From the NCBI GenBank assembly GCA_963575745.1, contig CAUYUJ010014188.1, forward strand, positions 124,001 to 188,000: a stretch of 64,000 nucleotides of DNA. Direction: 5' to 3'. Shown one piece after another: positions 35,890-48,859 of this stretch (position 1 is the stretch's first letter; each line of letters begins with the position of its first letter). Origin of the DNA: Prorocentrum cordatum (Eukaryota > Sar > Dinophyceae > Prorocentrales > Prorocentraceae). The notes below the pieces were generated by a model. That model was not told where the DNA came from and did no database searches. It saw nothing but the letters and a program-made list of their open reading frames with translations. Both the position numbers and the translations under genes were made by a program.

Positions 35890-36224
35890 CGCGCGCGAGG
35901 TCGAGTGAGTACGTCCACGCCGAGCTAAGCTCACTGCAGAAGTAGTAGGCAGAGACAACTCACAGAACCAAGGAGATTCCTGGGGAACGGATGCAGAAAT
36001 GATCTCCTACCTCTGATGAGCCACAACGCTTACGGATAACGGGCAGGGAATCGCAATGCCTTGGACACGATTATGGCACAGTTCCTCTGGACACAAGCCT
36101 CTCTCGCACATCCTTGCGATCTCCGTCTCTGATCACCGCTCCCTGGAATCAGCGGGCGAGAAATGTCCAGTGCACGCAGCTCAAGGCACCACTCTGCTGA
36201 GGTTCGCAGTTTTCGGCTGCATCT

Positions 36225-37350
36225 CAAAAGCAGGTTCGCCCATTATGTCGGGCGCGAGCACCAGGCGACAACGTAGACAGGAGAGGTGAAAAATGAGCAG
36301 CCGGAGAAACCGCCTCTCAGATCGGCCCCCTCGAACAGATCTCAGGAATCCAGAACTCATAGTGTTCGCGCGTTCGACCTGACCCCAAGAAACTCCCAGG
36401 AAGCTCCCGAGAGGTCTCCGAGAGGCCCCCAAGAGGCCCCCAAGAAACTCCACGCGGCTCCCCGGAGGCCCCCAAGAGCCCCTAAGATGCGCCAAGAGAC
36501 CCAAAGAAGCCCCCAAGAGGCCCCCAAGAGACCCCCAAGAGACCCCCCAAAGGCCCCAAGAGGCTCCAAAAGGTCTCCAAGAGGCTTCACGAAGAGCCCG
36601 AACGATGCACACCAGGACGAGGAGCTCGAACGAGTCACACCACGAAGAGCCCGAACGACTCACACCACAAGGAGGGGCCCGAACGACTCTCACCAGGACG
36701 AGGCGCCCGAAGCACTCAGACCACGAGGAGCCCGAACGATTCACCCCACGACGCGGGCCCCCAACAACTCACACCACGGGAAGCCCGAACGAGTTGCACG
36801 AGGAAGAGGGGGCCGACCGACTCAGACTCAAGGAAGGGACTCCTACCACGAAGCCCGACCGACTCACACATACTGAGGCGCCCTAAAGAGTCACACAAGG
36901 GAACCCCGAACCACCCACGCCCAAGGAGGGACCCGACCTACTCTTACCACGAATGACGAAGGGCCCCAACGACTAACACCACGAGCACCGGAACAACTGA
37001 CTGAGGCTGGCGGCGACGTCGACGACGACAAAATCCATGCCCACGATGACAACGAGGACTTCAACGACGACACTTCTATGGACGACGGCGTCGACGACCC
37101 AGCGATCTTTCCCCGCTAGTCCTGTAGTGCGCACGCGGCACGAGATACTAAATTGATCAAGCTTGCCGATTGATACGGTCGGACATAGTCCAGCTCTGCC
37201 TAATCAAAAGAAGCTGCGGCACCCACAGAACGCACATGACTCATGAGACCAGGCAACAATGTAGCATCGAAGCACGCGTCTCTGGGACACGCGCACAAAA
37301 AACTGCACGCGAAGCTACCCATAGCCCTGACTGATATTGAGGTGGAGCGA
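36225..37350. other. Repeats: CCCCCAAGAGG and CCGAACGACTCAC minisatellites, Asp-rich repeat 2
   Basis: 36375-36590 is the CCCCCAAGAGG minisatellite; 36590-36990 the CCGAACGACTCAC family. 37005-37110 repeats the Asp-codon segment of 34.47 kb (GACGACGGCGTCGACGACCC then AGCGATCTT identical in both). 37160-37350 is unassigned. Confidence 0.65.
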
Positions 37351-37381
37351 TCAGAGGTGCGAGTCGTCCGCGTCCGCTTGC

Positions 37382-37843
37382 TCACACATTGGATCCAGAG
37401 CCTCTTTCAGCGCAGAGGCGGTTACGTGATCCGTCATAGGGTCCACTGCCATGTCCACCGTGACATCCGATGCAGGACTCCAGTCCGCCAGGTGGCTCGA
37501 TGCCCATGATAGCAGCCACCTCCGCCCACCTGCTCCGAGGAACCAAGCAAGCCCCATAATGGTCACGCGCAACATTGCCACGGGAGCGCGCGTCGTCGGC
37601 TGGATCACGGTACTCATAGCCGTCCGCGGGAACCCACGAGTTCAGAAGCGGATTCCGGTTAGTCATGTATAGGCTTTCCCACAAAGGGCTGAACCAGCGG
37701 AAGATGTAGCCATTCGAGAGAATAGAATGCCCACCATGTGCTCGACACCGCCTGCACAATATACCATCGCACAGCACTTTCCTGATAGGAGCGTCATGAT
37801 CCTCGGATCGAGTGAGGTCGAGTGGAACGTCTGTGCCAAGCAA
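37382..37843 (-). CDS. Hypothetical Cys/His-containing segment, no ATG start
   Basis: Open frame immediately after a diverged motif (GTGAGCTTTGCTT, 37850-37838). It reads LTRSEDHDAPIRKVLCDGIL, CRRCRAHGGHSILSNGYIFR, WFSPLWESLYMTNRNPLLNS, ADGYEYRDPADDARSRGNVA and RDHYGACLVPRSRWAEVAA. CRRCRAHGGH suggests a small metal-binding knot; DP.DDARSR..ARDHYGA looks conserved but I cannot name a family. The first ATG in frame is internal (YMTNRNP), so the 5' end is presumably in an upstream exon. An overlapping frame (37617-37351) encodes DVTVDMAVDPMTDHVTASAL and could be the true 3' continuation through a frameshift. Possibly a fragment of a dinoflagellate repeat protein. Confidence 0.35.
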   Translation of the reverse strand: MLGTDVPLDLTRSEDHDAPIRKVLCDGILCRRCRAHGGHSILSNGYIFRWFSPLWESLYMTNRNPLLNSWVPADGYEYRDPADDARSRGNVARDHYGACLVPRSRWAEVAAIMGIEPPGGLESCIGCHGGHGSGPYDGSRNRLCAERGSGSNV

Positions 37844-38054
37844 AGCTCACTGCACAAATGTTTATAGCTCGACATAGCTCGACATATGTTTATGTATCGA
37901 CACATGTCCACACGTGCAATATATGCCCATGCCTAGATTTAGACGGCGCTCCATATGTCTCAACGCTATCTAGCACAAACATACGTACATCATGCGCACC
38001 ATGCACAAAGACCACACGGCGTGATAGCATTCGAGAGGAGCGTGCTTTTTCGTC

Positions 38055-39180
38055 CTAGGGACCATTCGCCCTCTTGTCCTTGTTGTTAGTCTTCTGGCGC
38101 TTCGAGTCTCTCAGCCCCTCCCTCAACAAACGATCGCTCTCCATGATCTGTGCCTGAGTCCTGCGCACCCCAGCCGTCTCCATATCGAGCTGTGCGGCGA
38201 CCACACCACCATCATTGCCCAGAGCGTGGAGCACACACGAACTGAGGTTTTCAAGACGAGGGTTCCGAGGATCAAGCTGCACCACCCTATGGATCATCAG
38301 CACGCGGCGTGCCGCGAACTCCGCCGCCGCCAAGTTACACAACTTCAACTTATCATAACTCACCATCATGTGCAGGAACATCGGCAAGTGACGGTGCATC
38401 ACAGGAATCGCCTGGGCGCCGTCCTGACGATAAGCGTACCCCCAGAAAGTTGCATGCGTGTCAAACTCCTGGCCAGACGCCGCCACAATCTCGGCGAACT
38501 CCAGGAATGACTGGCCTCGCTCGCTCGGGGCGCCCGCGGCCTGCATCGACTGATTCAGCAACGTGACGACCTCACTCAGCGGAGCCGTACTCGTCTGGGC
38601 GTTCGGGCCCAGCATACGAGACAGCAATCTCGAATCGAGGCTCTCGCCTCCCAACTTCTCCAGCACCCAGCGTAGCTTGTTGTCCACGGAGACCCGCTCC
38701 GCCGTCGTCCACTCCAGACCGCGCCGCACGAGCGCCTTCGAGCCCATGACCATGGCCTCAGCTCGATTGCCCAAGTGGCGGTCGTTAACCTCCTCCGCGA
38801 AGAACAAACATGACGGGTCAGAGTACATGTACACTACATCGGCTCCCGCGGCTAACATCGGGGTGGTCGGGTCCCTCGCTGAACTCACCAAGTCCCCCAG
38901 CGTTCGGCCCTCTGCTCTGATCCTCGCCAGGTCCCTCGGGGTGATCGGGCTGTCGAATCCGTGCACGTGCAATCCTGGAGGGCACGGGCTTGCCCTCGCC
39001 AGCGGGATCATCGAGTTAACCGGCGCTCGATCTGACAACTCGGCCGCGCGCACCGAGATCGGGGGTAGACCAGATCCAGCGAGCTCTTCCGAGACTGACC
39101 AACAATACTCTATGATGGTAAGGAATGCCGTCGTCGGGATAATGAACCAGAATCTGTCCCTCAGGAATGTCCAGACTCAT
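38055..39180 (-). pseudogene. Possible retroelement N-terminal (gag-like) protein, one frameshift
   Basis: ATG at 39180: SLDIPEGQILVHYPDDGIPY then HHRVLLVSLGRARWIWSTPD; the frame shifts near 39060 and continues as LSVRAAELSDRAPVNSMIPL, HVHGFDSPITPRDLARIRAE, ALVRRGLEWTTAERVSVDNK and, at the end, SDRLLREGLRDSKRQKTNNK before a stop at 38055. Total about 375 residues, with a basic, KR-rich C-terminus. The short 'Y..DD..yH.R.Ll......W...TPD' opening resembles, from memory, proteins encoded 5' of reverse transcriptases in dinoflagellate retroelements; no RT or protease is found here, so the call is tentative. A weak relative of the shared leader (GTATCACTACTTTGAGTGGG) lies about 50 nt upstream. Confidence 0.4.
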
Positions 39181-39377
39181 GGGCGTTGAGGGGCAGACGG
39201 GCCTATTTGGCGACCCACTCAAAGTAGTGATACGACGCTGTGTCGTGGAACACACGGACGCCTCTGCCCGGGAGGCCGCGCGAAACAGGCTCGAGCCAAA
39301 CACCAAGACTGCGGATCAACATGTATAGTCGATCCCCTCGACTCACAGAAGGAAGAAGGGAAGCAAAGCTACTGGGC

Positions 39378-39649
39378 ATATATATATATGTGTGTGCCTA
39401 TGCATGCATGCATGCATGCATGTATGTTTGTGTGTATGTATGTATGTATGTATGTATGTACGTATGTATGTATGTATGTGTGTGTATGTATGTATGTATG
39501 CATGTATATATGGATGGATGGATGGATGGATGGCGATGTATACAAATATGCACACACGTACATACATACATACATACATACACACATACATGCATACCTA
39601 CCTACCTACCTAACTACATACATACATATGCATACATACATAACCCTCG

Positions 39650-39650
<1 letters not shown>
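39378..39650. repeat. ATGT/ACAT tetranucleotide microsatellite
   Basis: ATGC, ATGT, GGAT then ACAT repeats; the array changes from TATG-type to CATA-type at about 39545, so the two halves are partly complementary and can fold back. Confidence 0.9.
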
Positions 39651-41814
<2,164 letters not shown>

Positions 41815-41815
<1 letters not shown>

Positions 41816-42200
41816 GAAGGGAAGAGCCCGAACGACTTTCACCAGAAGGAAAGGCCCGAACGCCTCACATAAAGACAACAGGCACCCACGACTCACACCA
41901 CGAGGAGCCCGAACGACTCACCCACCAGGACGGGCCCCAACGACTCACACCAGAACGACGGGCCCGAACGATTCACATCTCACGGAGCCCGAACAACCCA
42001 CGCGCAAGGAGGCGCCCGAACGATTCACACCAGGACGAAGAGCCCGAACGACCCACACCACGAGGACCCCGAACGACTCATACACAAGGAGGGACCCGAA
42101 CGACGCACAGCAGGACGACGAGCCCGAACGATTCACACCACGAAGAGCCCGAACGACTGACACACAAGGAGGTACCTGAAGGACTCACGCCAGGAAGGAC
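41815..42200. repeat. CCGAACGACTCAC minisatellite array
   Basis: About 14 degenerate units, same orientation as the 24-28 kb arrays. 42200-42810 beyond it has a diverged relative of the ACCATCACCTCAGCAGAATA repeat (42440-42490) and otherwise no feature. Confidence 0.85.
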
Positions 42201-42814
42201 GAGAGGAGCAGAGCCCGAGAAAGGAGAAATCTCACGGATTGACTCAAACGATTCTAACGCGGCAGAGGCAAACGGGCAGGACTATGAAGGGAACACGTAT
42301 GTGTTTGCACGGGCCGGACTGCTCAGGCGCTCAGACAGCGTGTAGATAGATCAGGAGTCCACGAGCAGCGATATCACCCAGCACTGATTCAGTGCTGCGC
42401 CGCAAACTACACCCACCAATGAATCTTTACTGAGAAGAATCACCACCACCATCACTTCCGAGGGTAACCAGCACCATCACATAGTATAGTAACCAGAACC
42501 AAAGATCCCAAGTACGGAGTCCAGCCAGATCGCAGTGCGAGTCCCGCCAGCGGGATGTTGCGTCATGTTCTGGAGCTTACTCGAAGCGCCTCCGAATCTG
42601 AGTACAGGCGTGCCCACCATTGGCCACGTACCGATGCCCACGCCGTGTATACAGCATCCACGGCCCCCTTTGACGCAACATCCAATGTCCAACCTCTCTG
42701 TAAAAAGTAGTAGTCACGTATAGACGCGTCAGATCCTCCGTGGTACATATTCACATCACCACTACTGGAAGAAACATCATACACCACCTGAGCCCACTGC
42801 ATGGTACCCCCATG

Positions 42815-45014
42815 TCACTGAGTAGTAAGCTGCTCGGTTTTGGCGGTGCCCAACATAGCGGGCTGGCCGATAGGGATTAGCATCAAATCCTTCAAAAGAT
42901 AAAGTGTGCCCTTGGAATTTCCAATGGCCGCGCGGCCTGTGCCGTAGTAGACCGCGACGTCCTGGGAGTTCCGCAGCGCCTGGGACTCCGCATTGTGCTT
43001 CACGGCGCAGCAAGTGAAGTGCAGACCACTGTTGTCCACTATATCGAATATCCGTTTCGCGTTCCCCCCTTGTGACATCTCCAACGATTGCAGATCCACC
43101 ACTTTACCTTTGACCGACAACCGGAATGGAGGGTTTAATTTGTTGCGGAGCGAACGAAAGACGGAAACGCAACAATCCGAAGGAGGAACCCCATACCTCA
43201 TCTGGATGAGATTCTCTGACGTCGGAGCAGACAGAACCTGCACTGTCGTGCCCAGCTCCCCGCCAACAGCTTCGATGGACGTCAACATACGAATCCGCGT
43301 CAGCAACTCCCCATTCCAATTGTTCTTCCCCGCTCCCTGGATGCGAACCTTGGACAGGTCTACGACGCACGGAGCAGCGTCGCCCCGATGGCGACGCTCC
43401 TGCACGGCGCGCCAGATGCTGCAGATATCTTCAGCGGCGTCACCCCATAGGCACGCGCAGATGGGCCCCGTCTTGTCCACCATGACCACGTCGGCCGCCT
43501 TCCCTTCCGAAGACGGATCCTTCCGCTTCCGCGGAGAACCCTCCGCGTAATGTACATCGCGAGGATTACTGTCGCATACAATTACAACGCCCTGGAAATG
43601 ACACCTGCCACCCTCCTCGGAAGACTGGAGAATTGCCAGCGCAGATTTGTGAAATATCTCTTCGGACGCCGACGATGTCGGACCGAACGCCTGCCCTGAG
43701 AGGATCAAATCGATGCCAGACAAAGCAGAAGTCGACGTCCCATCCGAGAGTTGCGTGGACTCATGGGCCACGGCGCTCTCCTCGGCGTGTCGGAGAACAG
43801 AGCCCCCAGGACGAACCTCCGATACGCTTTTCCGCAATAACGTGTAGTACCGAGATGCCGCAAATGTTTCTGGTGGCTCCGATGGTAGCATTTTTCTCTG
43901 CTTGGCCGTGTGCGATTGCACAAATTGGCTGCATTGCTCCGTGACTCCCGTCACGGCGAAACTGTGATCAGCCGCGGATGCCTTCAAGAGGAATGTTTTA
44001 CGCTCCGCTGCTTCGTCTGCGGAGACTCCAAACCCCGGGCCCACCAACGGCCGAAACGTCGCAAACGCGCCTAAACCAGTCCCCGCGTTCTGGTGCGCAT
44101 TCGCATCGCACGTCTCGCGCACAATGCGAAAGTAGTCCTCGTCCAAACTCTCTGAAGATATCATGAGCGTCCGCTCCACTGAGTTCGACAACTTCAGCCA
44201 TCTCATCCCAAGCTAACCACAAATTATTGTCCAGCAGCTCCAACAATTCTGGCCTCATTGCCGACGCGGCATCACGAGCGAAAACCTTCTTCTCCCTGTC
44301 ACCGATGGACTGCGGAGAGATGAGCGGGATGAACGTCGACTGGGAAAACCGGTGGGCAAATGTCCTGGCGTCGAGCGACTGCTTGGCGAGAAAATCGCGC
44401 ACGTGCTTGTAGTTAAAATTGAGTGCCCACTGAGCATGCTTCTCGTCCATCGACGTCCCTGGATCTCCAGGGCTATTCTTAAAATACTCCTGTTTCTGAA
44501 AATCAATATAGCTCTGAATCTGCACAGCATCCAGCTTTTCCACGAGACTCATGGCTTCCTCGGCGGCATTCTGCTCGTCCTCCGCTCGCAAGTCTATCGG
44601 GCGAATGAGCGGGAACTCTTTCGCCGCCGCTCGAGAGTGCAGATCATCCACCAAAGTGGACATGTCCTCCGCCAAGTCCTCGCCGCCAGAGCCTGCTTCG
44701 CCCAGCGATTCGAGCAGCGTGGTCAAATCGGCCCTCACAAACGATGTGTCCGAAGGCCAACCCCTGCTCTCGAACATCTGCTTCAGCGACTCCACTGTAA
44801 CCGTTTCGGCACTCACGCCGCTACTCGCGCCATCAGCGCCGCGACACCCTTCCAGGAACACATGCAAGCCCTCAACCCCAGGCTTCAGGATAACTTTCTC
44901 TGCCGCGCCGTCCGCTTGCGCAGCAATGTGGTCGAAAGACGCCCCCACAGCCTCGAGGAAAGTCTGAGTGGTCGTGGCCCGAATACCGTGCTGGAGGATT
45001 GGCCACCTCGCCAA
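42815..45014 (-). pseudogene. OB-fold-like (RPA-related?) protein split by one frameshift
   Basis: Frame 1 (45014 to about 44180) gives about 275 residues, helical, with FPLIRPIDLRAEDEQNAAEE, KLDAVQIQSYIDFQKQEYFK and ELLDNNLWLAWDEMAEVVEL. Frame 2 (from about 44170 to 42815) continues ISSESLDEDYFRIVRETCDA and ends in two beta-rich blocks: AADVVMVDKTGPICACLWGD followed by AEDICSIWRAVQERR, and FRLSVKGKVVDLQSL...FDIVDNSGLHFTCCAVKHNAE...VAVYYGTGRAAIGNSKGTLY. The 'D..G.i...lWg..a' and 'v.D..G....c.a' patterns with closing 'v...y..gr......g..y' suggest tandem OB-folds as in replication protein A. Frame 1 opens with TTG and its first Met is at about residue 86, so a 5' exon is likely. A motif copy (45063-45051) precedes it. 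Binding of single-stranded DNA is inference. Confidence 0.45.
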
Positions 45015-45209
45015 GCGAATTGAATGGGAACAGCGGTGTGAACAACGGCTGAGCTACGCTCACTACCGATGATCTGGCAGACGCGCTCGACTCGAGCCCG
45101 CGGCTCGAAACAATGCACCAACCAACTTTGCATGCAGGAACCATTCGTGCACTAAAAACCACGCGTAACGCACTACAAACAACAACCAAATCTGCGACGA
45201 AGATCACTC

Positions 45210-45725
45210 ACACTGCAACGACATGACACCCTACGGCACCCAAATTTCCCTCGTCTCCCATGTGTGAGGATGTGGCATGATGTAGGATATGGAATGTCAC
45301 GATGATGAAGATGTCAATGATACGATGTGATACGATATCACGGACGACGCACCACCTGATCCATGTGAGGCACGATGACATGTAAATACTGGGTTGGCCG
45401 TTGCGTTGTTGCAGGACCGGTAGGGTGTGACTAGATGATGATCCTGCAGGATGCTGTTGTATGACACGTCAGGTGGCGTTGGCAGTCACGATCAAGAGAC
45501 AGGGCACACACCCAGGGCCGCGCCCCTTCTCTAAAGCAAAGAGTGGGCAGGCACAACACACACTAACTCAACACAAGCACTCTCAATGCGAGTGCGAATT
45601 GACCATCACCTACTACCCTATGTTTCAATACGTGTACTCGTTGCCTTGTGCGCAGCTTCCCCATGACGCACCACCCGTGATTCTGTCCCTCCCACCACGA
45701 ACTCCATCCTCTTATCAATGATCAT
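45210..45725. other. Non-coding, GATG-rich sequence
   Basis: 45240-45450 is rich in GATGTG, GATGAT and GATACGAT words (CACGATGATGAAGATG, ATACGATGTGATACGATATC). Nothing else recognised up to the stop codon of the coiled-coil gene. Confidence 0.5.
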
Positions 45726-45732
45726 ATTGTGC

Positions 45733-46530
45733 TTATTGTGGCTCTCCCGACGATGAGGCTGCCGACATTGTTCCCCTCATGGTTTCCATCCTCTTGCCTA
45801 GCTCCATCTTGCGTTTCGCGTATCCCACTAGAGGAGGCCAGGTGTCCTCCTGCTTCTCTGGCATCTCGGGCACCTGAGCCTGCGAGGTGTTGACGCTGTC
45901 GTAGTCGGGCCACACCTCATAATCTTTCCATCCGTAGGCATGCCAGGTCTCTGGCTTGTTCTTGTCCCAGGCCTGGTTTCCTCCCTGTAGGGCCTGCCGC
46001 CCGTCGCGAAGCTCTCTGCAAGCTGCCACCACATCGAAGATCTCTTTGCGTTGGTCCTTGGCGAGCTCCTCGCGACGCGCCACCCTCAGCTTGAACTCGA
46101 TATCCTTGATGTTCTTCGTCTCGTCGGCTTGCGGCTTCATGTAATATTTGGCCGATGGCCAGATGAGGGGGAGCTCCGACTGGTACTTCAACGTCCCGTG
46201 GGCCTCGATCAGCTTTCCCAGGCCTGCCGTGATGCCTTGGATCTGGTCCTCGATGTTACGAATGTTCTCCGCGACCATGTAGATCTCCTGCGACGTCTGC
46301 GCTTTGACCATGGCGCTGCGAGTCAAGCACGTCGTCAGCTGCAGCTTGGAGGCCTTCAGGGTGTCCATCTGCGCCTCGAGAATCTTCAATATTTCTGTCG
46401 TCACCTCGCGGCTCCTCTGCAGATTCGTCTCCTGCAACTCGATCACATAGCTTACGTGCCCAATCACCTTGTCCTCCGATTCGCCTCGATACATCGGAGC
46501 GTCTTCTGGTACTTCTGGAGGCGCAGACAT
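45733..46530 (-). CDS. Coiled-coil hypothetical protein, 265 residues
   Basis: Complete ATG-to-TAA frame (46530-45733), about 70 nt 3' of the motif at 46612-46600. After an acidic Pro-rich start (SAPPEVPEDAPMYRGESEDK) residues 25-115 form a long amphipathic helix: ELQETNLQRSREVTTEILKI, LEAQMDTLKASKLQLTTCLT and VAENIRNIEDQIQGITAGLG. A second charged helix (IEFKLRVARREELAKDQRKE) is at about 145-165, and the tail has HAYGWKDYEVWPDYD and MELGKRMETMRGTM. No enzymatic motif or transmembrane segment. It may be a structural or capsid-like partner of neighbouring genes, but that is guesswork. It is one of the few intact frames in the region, and codon use is GC-rich like its neighbours. Confidence 0.6.
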   Translation of the reverse strand: MSAPPEVPEDAPMYRGESEDKVIGHVSYVIELQETNLQRSREVTTEILKILEAQMDTLKASKLQLTTCLTRSAMVKAQTSQEIYMVAENIRNIEDQIQGITAGLGKLIEAHGTLKYQSELPLIWPSAKYYMKPQADETKNIKDIEFKLRVARREELAKDQRKEIFDVVAACRELRDGRQALQGGNQAWDKNKPETWHAYGWKDYEVWPDYDSVNTSQAQVPEMPEKQEDTWPPLVGYAKRKMELGKRMETMRGTMSAASSSGEPQ

Positions 46531-46619
46531 CCCCAGCTTCAGGCGAACACTCGGAAGAAAGGGGCACTTGGCGGTGTTGGAAAACTGAGCGTCCGTGCGG
46601 AGCTAAGCTCACAGCAAAA

Positions 46620-47555
46620 ATGATACACGATTAGAACTCACGGGCACTGAGGAATGCTCGTAGACACCACCGGTGCAGGGAATGTGACCGTAGCTCTCTC
46701 CTGTTATCCTGGGTGATATCGTAGCCCTTCCCATGAACGTGTCGAGCCTCGCGAGAGCCATCGTCGGACACTCTTGGGCCCTCTTGGTGCCTCCTCGGCG
46801 CTTGCCGGGGCTAGCTTGGAGGACAACGATCAAAGCACAAGAGACCTTCAATTAGTGCTGCCCCCAGGAGCCCTTGCTCCTGCCGGGATCCGACTGGGTA
46901 CATGGTAGCGCGGAAGCGATGCAACGTAGGCACGTGCAACTCACAGCCACATTGCGTAATACTACGAGACAGGATGGCAACGGCCACACCTGAGGTGCAG
47001 GGAAAAAGGACTTTGCCCACTCCTACACGTCTTGCTGATTTCGCGTTTTGTCTTGGGAGCCTCATAGACCATCACGCGGCTGCTGCGGACCTCCGTCTGG
47101 CCCCCAGCGGCCTCCTTGGAGCCTCTGCCAATCGAGAGCGACCAAATGTCTTCCCTGGATGACCCCCAGACGCTTCCCCTAGAGTACCTCTCCCGCCATC
47201 TCCTCCAAACACGAACGCGTTCCGAAGAAATCCATGCGTCAGCTGCTTGGACCCCTTCGTGCATGACCTCCCATGCCCACCCTCATCCCTCAGGCGTGGG
47301 CGCGAACTGCGCCCATAACATGACATCTTCCCGCTGAGCGCTCTACCAAAATCTCACGTGCCATGCCGACGAACGGAAGGGTGAGTAAACAAAAGGAAGC
47401 GCGATGAATGCAACTATTGTGGGTGGCTATGTTCCAACTGCGCACTGGATGCAAGCGCGCGCTATGGCAACGAGCCCATGCTCTGCACATTGCGCTCCCT
47501 ACTGTGGCCCTGCCGCTGCAGTGAAAAACGCGCACAGAGCCGACACAATGAAAAC
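46620..47555. other. Intergenic; no gene recognised
   Basis: A diverged leader (minus strand GGCCGTTGCCATCCTGTCTC at about 46983, then GTGGCTGTGAGTTGCAC near 46943) resembles the SL-like leader upstream of the SF1 helicase. The remainder has frames without motif support. Confidence 0.4.
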
Positions 47556-47558
47556 ACT

Positions 47559-48577
47559 TTACTGCACCAGCTGGAGTGCCCCACGCATGCCTCGGTACCG
47601 ACAGCTGTTCGCAGCTGCGCAGTCCGCAGAATGCCACGCGCAGAGCTGCGATTCCAGGTCCAGCATCTCGAACGGGGGCAGCCGCGGCGGCCCGGCCCAA
47701 TCTGCGCGGATGCTCTGAGACAGCAGCGCCAGCGCTGTGTCAGCCCCAGCCAAAGTCACGCTGCGACCCGCGAGCGGGCGAAGAGCCGCCAAGCCCGTAG
47801 AACCAGCGAAACCGCGGGTCGCAACTGTCGTCCACTGCGCCATCCCCAGTTGCGACAACAACACAGGCATGAATTTAGCGGTATATCCCCCGATGGGCAG
47901 GCCAGACCCGCACAAGGCATCCATGGCGCTCGAGGCGTTGCCTTCTTGCAGTAGAGCGCGCGCCCCTGGAGCTCGGCGTGCGACACCGAGCACTAAGGAT
48001 GCAAGGCGTCGAGCTTTGCGCCGAGCATGCGCCTGGGTGCCTGTGAGAAGCGACCGCCCACGGCAAACGCGAATGCTGGGGTTCGCTACCTGCGCATCTT
48101 CCGCGCGCGTTTGCAAGAGCCTCCTCACCAGATCGCCGCGGTAGGATGCGGTCGTGAGGGGAATGCCCACGGCCTGCACCCATGCGTCCGTCCAGAGCAA
48201 ATAGCAGTACCAACAGCAGCCAAAAGGGCTGCACCATGGGTCCTGAGGCGCCGCAGCTGACAGAGAATTGCCTGTACATCACGAGTGACGAGGCACGACA
48301 CGCCGAACGGGATGAAGTCGACGACCCGGTCGCCGTTCTGAATCGCCTGCTGACTGCGCCTGATGGTGCTTTTCAGCCACGAGACGAAGCTAGCACTTCT
48401 GACGTTGGTCATTCGGCGCAAGATATTGCCCTTCCGCTCCCGTAGACCGGACTGCTGGCGGACTTGGCGAGCATGGTAGCGCCCAGACATGTGGACGTCA
48501 TACTTGCTCTTCCGCGTGCCGTAATCTATGCTGCATATTCTGCATCGCCACGGTGGGCCCTCGCACTCCCCAGACAT
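47559..48577 (-). pseudogene. U1-type zinc-finger protein with possible thymine-pyrophosphorylase-like C-terminus, frameshifted
   Basis: ATG at 48577, 62 nt 3' of a motif copy (48651-48639). Residues 12-35 read CRICSIDYGTRKSKYDVHMS followed by GRYH, a CxxC-x12-H-x5-H finger of the U1/matrin class (RNA or dsDNA contact). The frame shifts near 48205, where ALLAAVGTAI is followed by LLWTDAWVQAVGIPLT in the next frame, then runs to a stop at 47559. The last third has ALCGSGLPIGGYTAKFMPVL, TRGFAGSTGLAALRP and LDLESQLCAWHSADC with CRYRGMRG. I read these as weak matches to the 'lpGvGpFlA', 'GPGAr.GL' and 'D.Eh.LCE..Ky' blocks of alpha-glutamyl/putrescinyl thymine pyrophosphorylase-like proteins, which act on hypermodified thymine. 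That assignment is tentative (about 0.3); the finger is solid. Confidence 0.55.
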
Positions 48578-48859
48578 AGCTCACACCACCATTTCCAACT
48601 CAACGCTCCAGGATGTTGGACGGAAGAGCGTCCGAGCGGAGCTAAGCTCACAGCGCAGGTGATGGCCACAAAGAACTCACAAACACAGACGAATTGCTCA
48701 TAGGCGCCAGCGACTGCTGCTGGCCGGGCTAAGCTCACAGCCACGCTACATTACTCTGAACCACAATGGCACCAGCAACCACGAAAGTGCAGGAGATGTA
48801 CATGTGGAGCTCTCCTGAGATCCTGAGTGAAATCCTGGCCCCATCTGAGGCTCCTCGTG

